64,000 nt of DNA from Hymenobacter cheonanensis (lineage in GTDB: Bacteria; Bacteroidota; Bacteroidia; Cytophagales; Hymenobacteraceae): assembly GCF_030581075.1 (NCBI RefSeq), contig NZ_JAUQSW010000006.1, forward strand, positions 62,001 to 126,000, in the 5' to 3' direction. Numbering within the stretch: position 1 is the first letter of the stretch; the number at the start of each line of letters is the position of its first letter. The notes under the pieces are model-generated. The model saw only the letters and a list, made by a program, of their open reading frames with translations. It was not told the DNA's origin and did no database searches. Shown piece after piece: positions 42,779-51,518 of this stretch. Made by a program: the position numbers and the translations under genes.

Positions 42779-43918
42779 TCAAATCAGCCCGAATTTCTTG
42801 CCCGGCAGCGCCCGCACCACGCCCCGAAACTCCAGCCCCAGCAGCAGCGAGGCCACCGCATGAATAGGCAGCTGGGCTTGCCAGGCCAGCTCATCCATGT
42901 GCAGCTCGCGGCCGGGGGCGGCGGCCAGCACGCTTACGAGGGAGAACTCCCCGGCCGTAAAATCATCGGCCGAATAGGAGGGGAGCGGCTGAAACTTGCC
43001 GGGCAGGTGCAGGGCCGCGTCCCAATTCAGCAGCTGCTCCAGGTCGCGGGGCTCCTGGTAGAGGGCCGCTTTATTGGTCTTGATGAGCGCGTTGCAGCCT
43101 TCGGAAGTCGGCGCCCCTAGCGGGCCGGGCACGGCCAGCACGTCGCGGTCGTAGCTCAGGGCCAGCTCGGCCGTGATGAGGGCACCGCCTTTGGCGGCCG
43201 CCTCCACTACCACTGTGCCATCGGCCAGCCCCGCGATGATGCGGTTGCGCTGCGGAAAATTGTAGCGGTCGGGCGGGGTGCCAAAGGCAAACTCGGTGAG
43301 CAGGCCGCCGGTTTCGCGCATCTTTTCGGCCGTTTTGCGGTGCGCGGCGGGGTAAATGACGTCGAGGCCGGTGGCCATGACCCCCACCGTGGGCAGCCCC
43401 TCCTGCAAGGCCGCGCGGTGAGCCATTATATCAATGCCATAGGCTAGCCCGCTGACAATGAGGGGCTGGTGCGCCAGCACGCCCTTGAGCAGGCGCTCGG
43501 TTTGCTCGCGGCCATACTCGGTGGCCTGGCGGGTACCCACCAGGGCTAGTACCTTGGGCGCGTTCAGGTCGGCCGGGCCCTGGTAGTAGAGCAGCACCGG
43601 CGCGTCGGGCAGCAGCTTGAGGCGGCTCGGAAACTGCTTGCTGGTGTAAAACAGAATCTGTATACCCTCCTTTTCGGCCTTGCGCAGGCTGGCCTCGGCC
43701 TGGGCCAGGGCCTGGCCGCGCGCGGGCCCGGTCAGGGTTTTGATGGTGGCCTCGCCCACGCCCGGAATGCGCCGCAGCTTGCCGGGCGGCAGCAAAAACA
43801 CGTTTTTGGCCGACGAGCCGTAGCTCATCAGCTGGCGCGTGAGCTGCGGGCCGATGCCGGGCAGCAGCGTCAGGGCCAGCTCGTGGTAGAGGTCGTCGGT
43901 AGCGGTTGGGGTGGGCAT
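42779..43918 (-). CDS. dprA: DNA-processing protein DprA
   Basis: A 379-residue protein that loads RecA on incoming single-stranded DNA during transformation. LALTLLPGIGPQLTRQLMSY is a helix-hairpin-helix start. The Rossmann core has VLALVGTRQATEYGREQTER, VSGLAYGIDIMAHRAALQEG and GLLTEFAFGTPPDRYNFPQR, with NRIIAGLADGTVVVEAAAKG after. The C-terminal winged-helix part includes MDELAWQAQLPIHAVASLLL. It follows merR by 9 bases and is probably one operon. Confidence 0.95.
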   Translation of the reverse strand: MPTPTATDDLYHELALTLLPGIGPQLTRQLMSYGSSAKNVFLLPPGKLRRIPGVGEATIKTLTGPARGQALAQAEASLRKAEKEGIQILFYTSKQFPSRLKLLPDAPVLLYYQGPADLNAPKVLALVGTRQATEYGREQTERLLKGVLAHQPLIVSGLAYGIDIMAHRAALQEGLPTVGVMATGLDVIYPAAHRKTAEKMRETGGLLTEFAFGTPPDRYNFPQRNRIIAGLADGTVVVEAAAKGGALITAELALSYDRDVLAVPGPLGAPTSEGCNALIKTNKAALYQEPRDLEQLLNWDAALHLPGKFQPLPSYSADDFTAGEFSLVSVLAAAPGRELHMDELAWQAQLPIHAVASLLLGLEFRGVVRALPGKKFGLI

Positions 43919-43927
43919 CGGGGGCGC

Positions 43928-44284
43928 TTACTCGGCTTTCTGCGCCGCGTCGATTTCCTTTTTCAAACTCACCAGAAAGCCGCGCACGCGCTCCAGCGAC
44001 TGAATCACGTCAATCTTGTCCTTGAGCTGACCGCCCTTCTGCTTCAGCATCTCGCGGGCGCCGGCAATGGTGTAGCCGCGCTCCTTAACCAGGTGGTAGA
44101 TAGTGCGAAATGTATCCACGTCGGCCTGCGTGAAGAGGCGGTTGCCCTTCTTGCTCTTGCGCGGGGCTAGCTCGTCAAACTCCGTTTCCCAGAACCGGAT
44201 GAGCGAGGTAGCCACGCCGAACTGCTCGGCCACTTCGCCGATGGTAAAATATTGCTTGGTAATGTCGCGCTCTTTGTAGGGCAT
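43928..44284 (-). CDS. MerR-family regulator
   Basis: A 118-residue protein. YFTIGEVAEQFGVATSLIRF is the helix-turn-helix, and RLFTQADVDTFRTIYHLVKE and GYTIAGAREMLKQKGGQLKD form the wing and dimer helix. No metal-binding cysteines or effector domain are seen, so the signal is unknown. It is the first gene of the merR-dprA-aminotransferase run, and diverges from alaS. Confidence 0.9.
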   Translation of the reverse strand: MPYKERDITKQYFTIGEVAEQFGVATSLIRFWETEFDELAPRKSKKGNRLFTQADVDTFRTIYHLVKERGYTIAGAREMLKQKGGQLKDKIDVIQSLERVRGFLVSLKKEIDAAQKAE

Positions 44285-44388
44285 GGCGGCTAAGATACTA
44301 TATTTTGTGCCGGCGATTGTGTGGCAGACCCGGCAAAGGGCCCGCCGCCAAGGCGGAGCCGGTACCGGGTGGCTGGCCGAACTGCCCG

Positions 44389-44420
44389 TTTCGCGCTACT
44401 GTTTCGGAAAGCTACCTTTG
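44389..44420 (+). promoter_or_regulatory. Promoter of alaS
   Basis: TTTC (44389-44392), 20 bases, then TACCTTTG (44413-44420), an exact -7 box. It supports the start at 44465, 45 bases downstream, and rules out the upstream in-frame start at 44321. Confidence 0.65.
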
Positions 44421-44464
44421 TGCCGCCGCCGGCCCCGCAAATGTGGGCCGTTTTTTTTAAAGTT

Positions 44465-47146
44465 ATGTCGCTCCCCACCGCCGCGCACGTGCGCCAGCAG
44501 TTTCTCGATTTCTTTGCCTCCAAGGGCCACCATATCGTGCCCTCGGCCCCGCTCGTGGTGAAGGACGACCCCACGCTGCTCTTCATCAACAGCGGCATGG
44601 CGCCGTTCAAGGACTATTTTCTGGGTAATAAGCCCGCGCCCTACAAGCGCATTGCCGACACCCAGAAGTGCCTGCGCGTGAGCGGCAAGCACAACGACCT
44701 GGAGGAGGTAGGCTACGATACCTACCACCACACCATGTTTGAGATGCTGGGCAACTGGAGCTTCGGCGACTACTTCAAAAAGGACGCCATCAACTGGGCC
44801 TGGGAGCTGCTCACCGAGGTGTATAAGCTGGAGAAAGACCGCCTCTACGTAACGTATTTTGAGGGCGATGCCGCCGACGGCACCGGCCCCGATACCGAAA
44901 CGCAGGCCCTGTGGCGCCAGTACACCACCGACGACCGCATCCTGCCCGGCAACAAGAAGGACAACTTCTGGGAGATGGGCGATACCGGCCCCTGCGGCCC
45001 GTGCACCGAAATCCACATCGACCTGCGCTCGGACGAGGAGCGCGCCCAAAAGCCCGGCCGCGAGCTGGTGAACGCCGACCACCCGCAGGTGGTGGAGGTC
45101 TGGAACAACGTGTTCATGGAGTTTCAGCGGCTAGCCGATAAGTCGCTCAGCAAGCTGCCCGCCCAGAGCGTGGACACCGGCATGGGCTTCGAGCGCCTGA
45201 TGATGGCCGTGTCGGGCGTGAAATCGAACTACGATACCGATGTCTTTCAGCCGCTTATCCAGTTCATTGCCAAGGAAGCCGGCGTGCAGTACCACGGCAC
45301 TTCGCCGGCCACGGTAACCGACCTGCCGGCCACCGAGGAGGAGAAAACCGACATCGCCATCCGCGTCATTGCCGACCACATCCGGGCCATTGCCTTCACC
45401 ATCGCCGATGGCCAGCTGCCCAGCAACGTGAAGGCCGGCTACGTAATCCGGCGCATTTTGCGCCGGGCCGTGCGCTACGCCTTCTCTTCGCTGAATCAGA
45501 AGCAGCCCTTCCTCTACAAGCTCGTGCCGGTGCTGGCCGACCAGATGGCCGGCATTTTCCCCGAGTTGAAAGCCCAGCAGGCGTTTGTGACGCGGGTGAT
45601 TGAGGAAGAGGAAATTGCCTTTCTCAAAACCCTCGAAACCGGCCTGCGCCGCCTCGACGCGCTCGAAGAAAGCGCCCGCCAGAATGGTGGCGTGATTGAC
45701 GGCAAAACGGCGTTTGAGCTGAGCGATACCTTCGGTTTCCCGCTCGACCTCACCGCCCTCATCGCCCGCGAAAAAGGCCTGACGGTGGATGAAAAAGGCT
45801 TCCAGGAGGCCCTGGCCCAGCAAAAAAACCGCAGCCGCAACGCCCAGGAAACCGAGCAGAGCGACTGGGTAACGGTGCGCGAAACCGACGCGCCCAACGT
45901 GTTCGTAGGCTACGACCAGGACGAGGCCCCCGCCCACCTGCTGCGCTACCGCAAAATCGACAAGAAGGGCAAAACCGAGTACCAATTGGTATTCGACCAG
46001 ACACCCTTCTACGCCGAAAGCGGCGGCCAGATTGGCGATACCGGCTTTATAGAGAGCGACTTCGACAAGGTGCGCGTTATCGATACCCGCAAGGAAAACG
46101 ACCTGCTCATCCACACCACCCTGGATTTGCCGCAGGAGTTGACGGCCGAGTTCCGGGCCAGGCCCGACGCGGCGCGGCGCACGCTCATTCGCAACAACCA
46201 CACGGCCACGCACCTGCTGCAAGCCGCCCTGCGCCGCGTGCTCGGCGAGCACGTGCAGCAAAAAGGCTCGCTCGTGAACGAGAAGCTGCTGCGCTTCGAC
46301 TTCTCGCACTTCACGAAGGTGACCGACGCCCAGCTGCGCGAAATCGAGCAATTGGTGAACGAGCGCATCCGCCAGCAGATTCCGCTGGTCGAGCGCCGCA
46401 ACGTGCCCATTGCCGAAGCCAAAAACCTGGGCGCGATGGCGCTCTTTGGCGAGAAGTACGGCGATTTTGTGCGCGTTATTACCTTCGACAAAGACTACTC
46501 GGTAGAACTCTGCGGTGGCCTGCACGTGGCCAACACCGGCAGCATCGGCTACTTCAAAATCACGGCCGAGAGCGCCGTGGGCGCGGGCGTGCGCCGCATT
46601 GAGGCCGTGACGGCCGGTGCCGCCGAAGCCTTCGTAGACCAGCAGCTCGACCTGCTGGCCCAGGTGCGCGAGGCCCTGGGCAACCCCCAGCACCTGCTCA
46701 CGTCGCTGGAAAAGCAAACCGACGAAATCGCCACCCTGCGCAAGCAAATCGAGTCATTTGCCCAGCAGGCCATCAATCAGCAAAAAGCGCAGCTGGCTAG
46801 CCAGGTAAAAGACCTGAACGGACTAAACTTCCTGGCCGCCCAGGTGCAGGCCACCAGCGCCGACGACCTCAAGAAGCTGGCCTACGACCTGCGCCAGACG
46901 ACCCCCAACCTCGTGCTCGTGCTAGGGGCCGACATCGACGGCAAGCCCCAGCTGGCCGTGATGCTCGACGATGACATCGCCAAGGGCGGCAAGCTCAACG
47001 CCACTACCCTGGTGCGCGAGCTTGCCAAGGAAATCCAGGGCGGCGGCGGCGGGCAGCCATTCTTCGCCACCGCCGGCGGTAAAAACGTGGCCGGCCTGGG
47101 CGCCGCCATTGCCAAGGCCGAAGCGCTGGTTATCGCCGGTGCGTAA
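44465..47146 (+). CDS. alaS: Alanine-tRNA ligase
   Basis: An 893-residue cytoplasmic synthetase that charges tRNA-Ala. The start MSLPTAAHVRQQFLDFFASK is set by the promoter. The catalytic part has HHIVPSAPLVVKDDPTLLFI and DTYHHTMFEMLGNWSFGDYF. The editing domain carries NHTATHLLQAALRRVLGEH and ELCGGLHVANTGSIGYFK, with its histidines and the cysteine. The C-terminal C-Ala domain ends GGGGGQPFFATAGGKNVAGL. The gene diverges from merR and has a terminator after it. Confidence 0.98.
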   Translation: MSLPTAAHVRQQFLDFFASKGHHIVPSAPLVVKDDPTLLFINSGMAPFKDYFLGNKPAPYKRIADTQKCLRVSGKHNDLEEVGYDTYHHTMFEMLGNWSFGDYFKKDAINWAWELLTEVYKLEKDRLYVTYFEGDAADGTGPDTETQALWRQYTTDDRILPGNKKDNFWEMGDTGPCGPCTEIHIDLRSDEERAQKPGRELVNADHPQVVEVWNNVFMEFQRLADKSLSKLPAQSVDTGMGFERLMMAVSGVKSNYDTDVFQPLIQFIAKEAGVQYHGTSPATVTDLPATEEEKTDIAIRVIADHIRAIAFTIADGQLPSNVKAGYVIRRILRRAVRYAFSSLNQKQPFLYKLVPVLADQMAGIFPELKAQQAFVTRVIEEEEIAFLKTLETGLRRLDALEESARQNGGVIDGKTAFELSDTFGFPLDLTALIAREKGLTVDEKGFQEALAQQKNRSRNAQETEQSDWVTVRETDAPNVFVGYDQDEAPAHLLRYRKIDKKGKTEYQLVFDQTPFYAESGGQIGDTGFIESDFDKVRVIDTRKENDLLIHTTLDLPQELTAEFRARPDAARRTLIRNNHTATHLLQAALRRVLGEHVQQKGSLVNEKLLRFDFSHFTKVTDAQLREIEQLVNERIRQQIPLVERRNVPIAEAKNLGAMALFGEKYGDFVRVITFDKDYSVELCGGLHVANTGSIGYFKITAESAVGAGVRRIEAVTAGAAEAFVDQQLDLLAQVREALGNPQHLLTSLEKQTDEIATLRKQIESFAQQAINQQKAQLASQVKDLNGLNFLAAQVQATSADDLKKLAYDLRQTTPNLVLVLGADIDGKPQLAVMLDDDIAKGGKLNATTLVRELAKEIQGGGGGQPFFATAGGKNVAGLGAAIAKAEALVIAGA

Positions 47147-47232
47147 AAGTTAGTAACAGCTGTTTCCGGCCGCGCCCGGCAACCTAGCCGCCGTGTTGCC
47201 GCCGGCGCGTAAAAGTTAGCAGCAGCTTGGTC

Positions 47233-47271
47233 GGGGCCTGTTGAGCTATGCTCAGCAGGCCCCTCTTTTTT
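47233..47271 (+). terminator. alaS terminator
   Basis: GGGGCCTGTTGAG pairs with CTCAGCAGGCCCC around a 5-base loop, followed by TCTTTTTT. It has a strong GC stem and a T-run. Confidence 0.85.
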
Positions 47272-47401
47272 AAAAAGCTTCTGCATGTGTGCTTGAAGTA
47301 CACCCGTGCCTCACTTGAAAATCAGGTAGAGGGCAAGCCGCGCCACGACGCGTTGTCTAGAATAACCTGGCAGGCTCACCGTAGGGCGTGCCGTAACGAA
47401 A

Positions 47402-47438
47402 AAAAGGCCTCTGCCTCACAACGAGGAAGAGGCCTTTT
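47402..47438 (-). terminator. tRNA-Thr terminator
   Basis: AAAAGGCCTCT pairs with AGAGGCCTTTT, with an inner CCTC/GAGG stem. On the minus strand it follows the tRNA by about 15 bases and ends in a T-run. Confidence 0.8.
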
Positions 47439-47452
47439 CGGCAGATTAAGGG

Positions 47453-47525
47453 AGCCCCCAGTCGGACTCGAACCAACGACCCTCTGATTACAAGTCAGAA
47501 GCTCTACCAACTGAGCTATGGAGGC
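47453..47525 (-). tRNA. tRNA-Thr (anticodon UGU)
   Basis: On the minus strand the gene reads GCCTCCATAGCTCAGTTGGT and on to a T-arm GGTTCGAGTCC. The anticodon loop CTTGTAA holds TGT, which decodes ACA and related Thr codons. The acceptor arms GCCTCCA and TGGGGGC pair with one G-T. CCA is not encoded; the discriminator is T. A hairpin terminator lies downstream. Confidence 0.95.
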
Positions 47526-47580
47526 TTAATCGTAGGGCAAAAGTAAGCCGCAAAGTGCCCGCTGGCAAGACGGGGGCAAT

Positions 47581-47616
47581 AAAAAACGGCCGCGCTGGTC
47601 TGCGCGGCCGTTTTTT
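47581..47616. terminator. Two-way terminator before the DUF349 gene end
   Basis: AAAAAACGGCCGCGC (47581-47595) and GCGCGGCCGTTTTTT (47602-47616) form a perfect 15-bp stem with a 6-base loop. T-runs lie on both sides, so it can stop transcripts in both directions. Confidence 0.85.
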
Positions 47617-47633
47617 AAAAGAAAGCCAGCTAC

Positions 47634-49976
47634 TTAGCTCCGGAGCTGCTTCAGCTGCTTTTTAAGCTTCTCGATGCGCGTGCGGGCTTCGGCCATGCGG
47701 CCCTGGTACTCCTGGCGCAACTGGTCGGCGTTCTTCGAGCGGGCGAAGAAGTCGAGGTTGGTTTGCAGGGTTGCCACGTCGTTTTCGAGCTCCTGGATTT
47801 CGCGGCGCAGGCCGGTTTCCTTGCGGGTGAAGGCCTGCTGCGCCTGGGGACGTGCTTTTAAGCGGGCTATCTCCAATTGGAAAAGCAGGTCTTCTTTGTC
47901 GGCGGGTGTGATGCCGCTGGTTTGGTCCAGGTACTTGCCCATAAGGGTAAGGAACTGTTCTTCACCGCGGTCAGAAGTGCCAGTGCCTTCGCCGTCAAGC
48001 TGTTGCCAATCCGCAGCCAGGGCCCGGAAGCCTTCGAGGGTACCGGGCTCGGTGGGCGAGAGGGCGGCTACCTGCTGGGCTACCTTATCCAAACGGGCAA
48101 CCTGCTCGGTGCTGGCGGCCGACTGGCGCTCCTCACGCTGGCGGGTTTCCTGCTTGGGGCGGTCAAATACCCCATCGCAGGCGGCGCGGAAGCGCTTCCA
48201 GATTTTATCGGCCTGCTTCTCGGGCACGCGCCCGATGTCCTTCCATTCCTTCTGTACCCGGATGATAATGGTACGGGCCTCGTCGAAGTCGGGCAGCTGC
48301 TGGGCAGCTTCGGCCTGCTCGATGAGGGCGTACTTAGCCTGCAGGTTGGTATTCTTTTCCGAGTCGAGGCTCTTGAAGAAAGCGTTTTTGTGGTTGAAGA
48401 AGGCCTTGTAGGCGTTCCAGTACTGCTTGTTGAGGGCATCGGCCTGAGCGCGGGGCACCGGGCCGGTGGCTTCCCACTCCTTCTTGATTTCCTGCAGCTC
48501 GTCGGTGCGCGAGCGCCACTCGTTCACCCGCTCGGTGGCGAAGTCGGCGAAGGGCAGCACGCGGGCCAGCAGGGCCTGCTTGGTGGTCAGGTTTTCCTTC
48601 TCCTGGGCCGAGCGCACGTCCACAAACTCCTTGCGGCGCAGGTGCACGGCCTCGGAGGCAGCCAGGAAGCGCTGCCACAGGGGCTCGCGCTGCTCGCCCG
48701 GTACGGGGCCGATGTGCTTCCAGTCGTCGTGCAGCTTCTTCAACTCGTCGAGGGCCTTGTTGATGCCAGGGGCATCTTTGAGGGCTTCGGCGCGGGCCAC
48801 GAGGGCCTCTTTGGCTTCCTGGTTGCGGCGGCGGTCCAGCTCCTTTAGCTCATAGAAGCGACCTTGGTTGGCGTAGTAGCGGTCGAGCAGGCCGTGGTAG
48901 GTGTTCCAGGTTTCCTGGCTGTCGGTCTGGGGCACGGGGCCGGTGGCCTTCCAGTCGGCTTGCAGCTGCTTGAGCTTTTGCGAGCTGTCCTTGGTTTCGG
49001 CGCTTTCCACGAGCGTGCGCAGCTGGGCCAGCAGCTCCTGCTTGCGGGTCAGGTTCTGGGCGCGGCTCTGGTCTTCGGCTTTGGCATCGCGGGCGCGGCC
49101 CTCGCGGAACTCCTGCAGAGCCTGGTTAAGCTCGGCCTGGTTGGCCGGGGGCTGGAAGCTGAACTCCTGAGGGGCGTTGGCATCTTCGGCCAGCTTCTGG
49201 CGCGAGGCGGCGCGGGCGCTGGCCACGTTGGCCTCGTACTGGCGGCTAAGCTCAAAAATCTGCTGGCGGTTGCGGCGGGCATCGGGCCGGCGCAGCAGGC
49301 CAATGAGGTGGCTAGCCTGGCTTTCCAGGTCGAGCGCGGCAAAATCGGGGGCCGGGGTTTCGGGCACGTAGTGGTCGGCTTCCTCGCCGCTGGCATCCCC
49401 GCTCGCCTCGTGTTGGTGCGCGAGTTCGGCCTGGTGGGCCTCGGCGGCCGTGTCGGTGGCCGAGGTGGGCAGCGTGGCCACGCCCTCGGGCATGTTATCG
49501 AGGTCTTCGGCGCGGGCCAGGGCGTGCACGGGGGCGGCCTCATCGGCCGGGGCGGGGCTAGCGGCGGGCGCCGCATCGGCCTCCTGGTCAGCGGCGGGCG
49601 CCATGGCCTCGCCGTAATGGGCCACGGCGCGGGCCTGCGGGGCCGAGAAATGCTCGGCGGCCACCTCGGCGGGCACGTGCTGCGCGGTTTCGGCGGCGGC
49701 GGCGGTTTCGGGTGTGGCTAGCTCTTCGGCCAGGCCGGGCTCCGAGCGCAGCGGGTTGGGCTCGACCTGCGTTTCGCCGCCACCGGGCGGCACGGCGGCT
49801 TCGGCCGGGGTTTCGCTTTGGGCCGGCAGGGCCGGGCTGGAGGTGGCGGGCTCAGCCGAGTCAGGGCCTTGCTTGGCGCGGATTTCAGCCAGGCGGGCTT
49901 CGAGCACGCTCATGCGGTCGGCCGGCGTGGCAGCAGACGGATTCTGGTCAGGGGTGGGGGTTTCTTCGGGCAGCAT
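47634..49976 (-). CDS. DUF349-repeat protein
   Basis: A 780-residue cytoplasmic protein. An acidic, alanine- and proline-rich N-terminal region (about 250 residues, low complexity) precedes helical DUF349 repeats, several of them recognisable by W...G.VP: DWKHIGPVPGEQREPLWQRF, EWEATGPVPRAQADALNKQY and EWKDIGRVPEKQADKIWKRF. A coiled-coil-like C-terminus follows (RREIQELENDVATLQTNLDF). The family is widespread in Bacteroidota and of unknown function. It lies 80 bases after yqgE, same strand. Confidence 0.92.
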   Translation of the reverse strand: MLPEETPTPDQNPSAATPADRMSVLEARLAEIRAKQGPDSAEPATSSPALPAQSETPAEAAVPPGGGETQVEPNPLRSEPGLAEELATPETAAAAETAQHVPAEVAAEHFSAPQARAVAHYGEAMAPAADQEADAAPAASPAPADEAAPVHALARAEDLDNMPEGVATLPTSATDTAAEAHQAELAHQHEASGDASGEEADHYVPETPAPDFAALDLESQASHLIGLLRRPDARRNRQQIFELSRQYEANVASARAASRQKLAEDANAPQEFSFQPPANQAELNQALQEFREGRARDAKAEDQSRAQNLTRKQELLAQLRTLVESAETKDSSQKLKQLQADWKATGPVPQTDSQETWNTYHGLLDRYYANQGRFYELKELDRRRNQEAKEALVARAEALKDAPGINKALDELKKLHDDWKHIGPVPGEQREPLWQRFLAASEAVHLRRKEFVDVRSAQEKENLTTKQALLARVLPFADFATERVNEWRSRTDELQEIKKEWEATGPVPRAQADALNKQYWNAYKAFFNHKNAFFKSLDSEKNTNLQAKYALIEQAEAAQQLPDFDEARTIIIRVQKEWKDIGRVPEKQADKIWKRFRAACDGVFDRPKQETRQREERQSAASTEQVARLDKVAQQVAALSPTEPGTLEGFRALAADWQQLDGEGTGTSDRGEEQFLTLMGKYLDQTSGITPADKEDLLFQLEIARLKARPQAQQAFTRKETGLRREIQELENDVATLQTNLDFFARSKNADQLRQEYQGRMAEARTRIEKLKKQLKQLRS

Positions 49977-50056
49977 AAAGCAAAGCGAAAAGCCGGCGGC
50001 CAGCCGGGGCCGACAAAAAAATAAAAAAGCCGCCGGAACGGAGGGCAGGAAAAAAA

Positions 50057-50617
50057 TTAGTTCAGGCTAGGGTCGAGCGGGTAGTTGGAGAGCGCCCGGA
50101 AGCGGCCCCCTTTTTCGCGCAGGATGCCTTGCCAGAACGCATCAGACCTCAAAGTAAATACTTTCCCGGCACTAGCGGGCTGCCGAATCCAGGAGCCGCG
50201 CTCGATTTCGGCCTCCAGCTGCCCCGCCGACCAGCCCGAGTAGCCCACAAAGCAGCGCACCTCGTCGGGTGAGATAGTGCCGCTGTTTATCAGGGTGATA
50301 AGCAGGTCAAAATCACCGCTCCAGTACGTGCCGTCGCCCAGGTCGGTGGCCCCGGGCAGGGCGGCGTAGCGGTGCACAAAATGCAGGGTATCGAGCTGCA
50401 CGGGGCCGCCTTCGTAGAGCGGCAGCGCGGTGGCGGGGCCGGGCGGCACGCCCAGCACGTCGCCGAGCACGGTGGCCGTGCGCCGGGTCAGCACCAGGCC
50501 AAACGCGCCCTCGGCGGGGTGGTGGCGGCAGAGTAGTACCACGCTGCGCTCAAAGTTGGGGTCGCCCAGAAAGGGCTGCGAGATGAGGAGGGTGCCGGGT
50601 TTCATAAGGAGTAGCAA
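50057..50617 (-). CDS. YqgE/AlgH family protein
   Basis: A 186-residue protein. GTLLISQPFLGDPNFERSVV and VLLCRHHPAEGAFGLVLTRR are the YqgE opening, LPLYEGGPVQLDTLHFVHRY and VRCFVGYSGWSAGQLEAEI follow. Members are linked to transcription control (AlgH in Pseudomonas), but the molecular role is unclear. It is upstream of the DUF349 gene on the minus strand and opposite pdxH. Confidence 0.9.
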   Translation of the reverse strand: MLLLMKPGTLLISQPFLGDPNFERSVVLLCRHHPAEGAFGLVLTRRTATVLGDVLGVPPGPATALPLYEGGPVQLDTLHFVHRYAALPGATDLGDGTYWSGDFDLLITLINSGTISPDEVRCFVGYSGWSAGQLEAEIERGSWIRQPASAGKVFTLRSDAFWQGILREKGGRFRALSNYPLDPSLN

Positions 50618-50688
50618 GTACGCAAGCCGCCGCCAGATAGTGCCCGCCCAGCCTCAAAAAACCCGGCTAGCCCCGCCCCGCCGCCCCG

Positions 50689-50696
50689 TACCTTTG
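50689..50696 (+). promoter_or_regulatory. -7 box of pdxH
   Basis: TACCTTTG, an exact TAnnTTTG, about 55 bases before the pdxH start. No -33 TTTG is seen 19-21 bases upstream, so confidence is limited. Confidence 0.45.
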
Positions 50697-50751
50697 CCCC
50701 CAGGTAGAAAAGAGAAATGCAGAACTCATAATAATTCCTACTTAAAAAAAT

Positions 50752-51405
50752 ATGACCGACGCCGAACTCGCGGCCCTGCGCCAGAGCTACTCCCAGCGCA
50801 CGCTGCTCGAAACCGACGTGCAGCCCGAGGCCGTGGCCCAGTTTCGGCAGTGGCTCGACGAGGCCGTGGCCGCCCGGCTGCCCGAGCCCGCCGCCCTGAC
50901 CCTAGCCACCGTGAATCTCGCTACCGGCCAGCCCAGCCAGCGCGTGGTGCTGCTGAAGGGCCTGCCCGACGACGCGGGCTTTCTGTTTTTTACAAACTAC
51001 GACTCGCAGAAGGGCCATGAGCTGGGGGCCCAGCCGCGGGCGGCGCTCAACTTTTTCTGGCCCGGCCTCGAGCGCCAGGTGCGGGTGGAGGGCCTAGTGG
51101 AGAAGGCGCCGGAAAGCGTCTCGACCGACTACTTCCAGAGCCGGCCGCGCGGCTCGCAGGTGGGCGCCTGGGCCTCGCCCCAAAGCGCCGTTATTGGCAG
51201 CCGCGAGGAGCTGGAAGCCCGCGAGCACGAAATAGAAGCCCGCTTCGAGGGCCAGAACCCCTTGCCCCGGCCCCCGCACTGGGGCGGCTACGTGCTGCGC
51301 CCGCAGCGGGTGGAGTTTTGGCAGGGCCGCCCCAGCCGCCTGCACGACCGCCTGGTGTACGAGCGCGAAGGCGAGGGCTGGAAAATCAGCCGGCTGGCGC
51401 CGTAA
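50752..51405 (+). CDS. pdxH: Pyridoxamine 5'-phosphate oxidase
   Basis: A 217-residue FMN enzyme that oxidises pyridoxine/pyridoxamine phosphate to [23 protein letters not shown] and [20 protein letters not shown] are the FMN-binding parts. [20 protein letters not shown] and [20 protein letters not shown] contain the substrate residues (RP...W), then [20 protein letters not shown] and KISRLAP end the family signature. Length is as expected. Confidence 0.95.
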   Translation: MTDAELAALRQSYSQRTLLETDVQPEAVAQFRQWLDEAVAARLPEPAALTLATVNLATGQPSQRVVLLKGLPDDAGFLFFTNYDSQKGHELGAQPRAALNFFWPGLERQVRVEGLVEKAPESVSTDYFQSRPRGSQVGAWASPQSAVIGSREELEAREHEIEARFEGQNPLPRPPHWGGYVLRPQRVEFWQGRPSRLHDRLVYEREGEGWKISRLAP

Positions 51406-51518
51406 AAGCATTTATTGGACGAGTCTTCTTCGCTCACGCAGCCCCACGCTGCGGGCTGAGTAACAGACGCATGCGCGCTCAATAAGTGGTGCTTACTCAT
51501 TGATAACTGATTCCTCTT

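Larger units (their letters stand above)
47147..47452. other. Intergenic region after alaS
   Basis: About 300 bases. It holds a partial duplicate of the alaS end (about 47197-47225), the alaS terminator and the tRNA-Thr terminator. No gene is seen. Confidence 0.6.

Noticed and set aside
44321..44464. 48-residue N-terminal extension of alaS
   Set aside because: It would be translated from upstream of the TACCTTTG promoter and differs from all AlaS starts.
45131..46747. 538-codon open frame on the minus strand inside alaS
   Set aside because: It mirrors alaS codons (GC-rich third positions make antisense frames open), has no family match and lies within a gene with full support.
47877..48848. 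Long plus-strand frame inside the DUF349 gene
   Set aside because: Same cause: antisense shadow of a repeat-rich GC gene. Its residues are glycine- and valine-rich without motifs.
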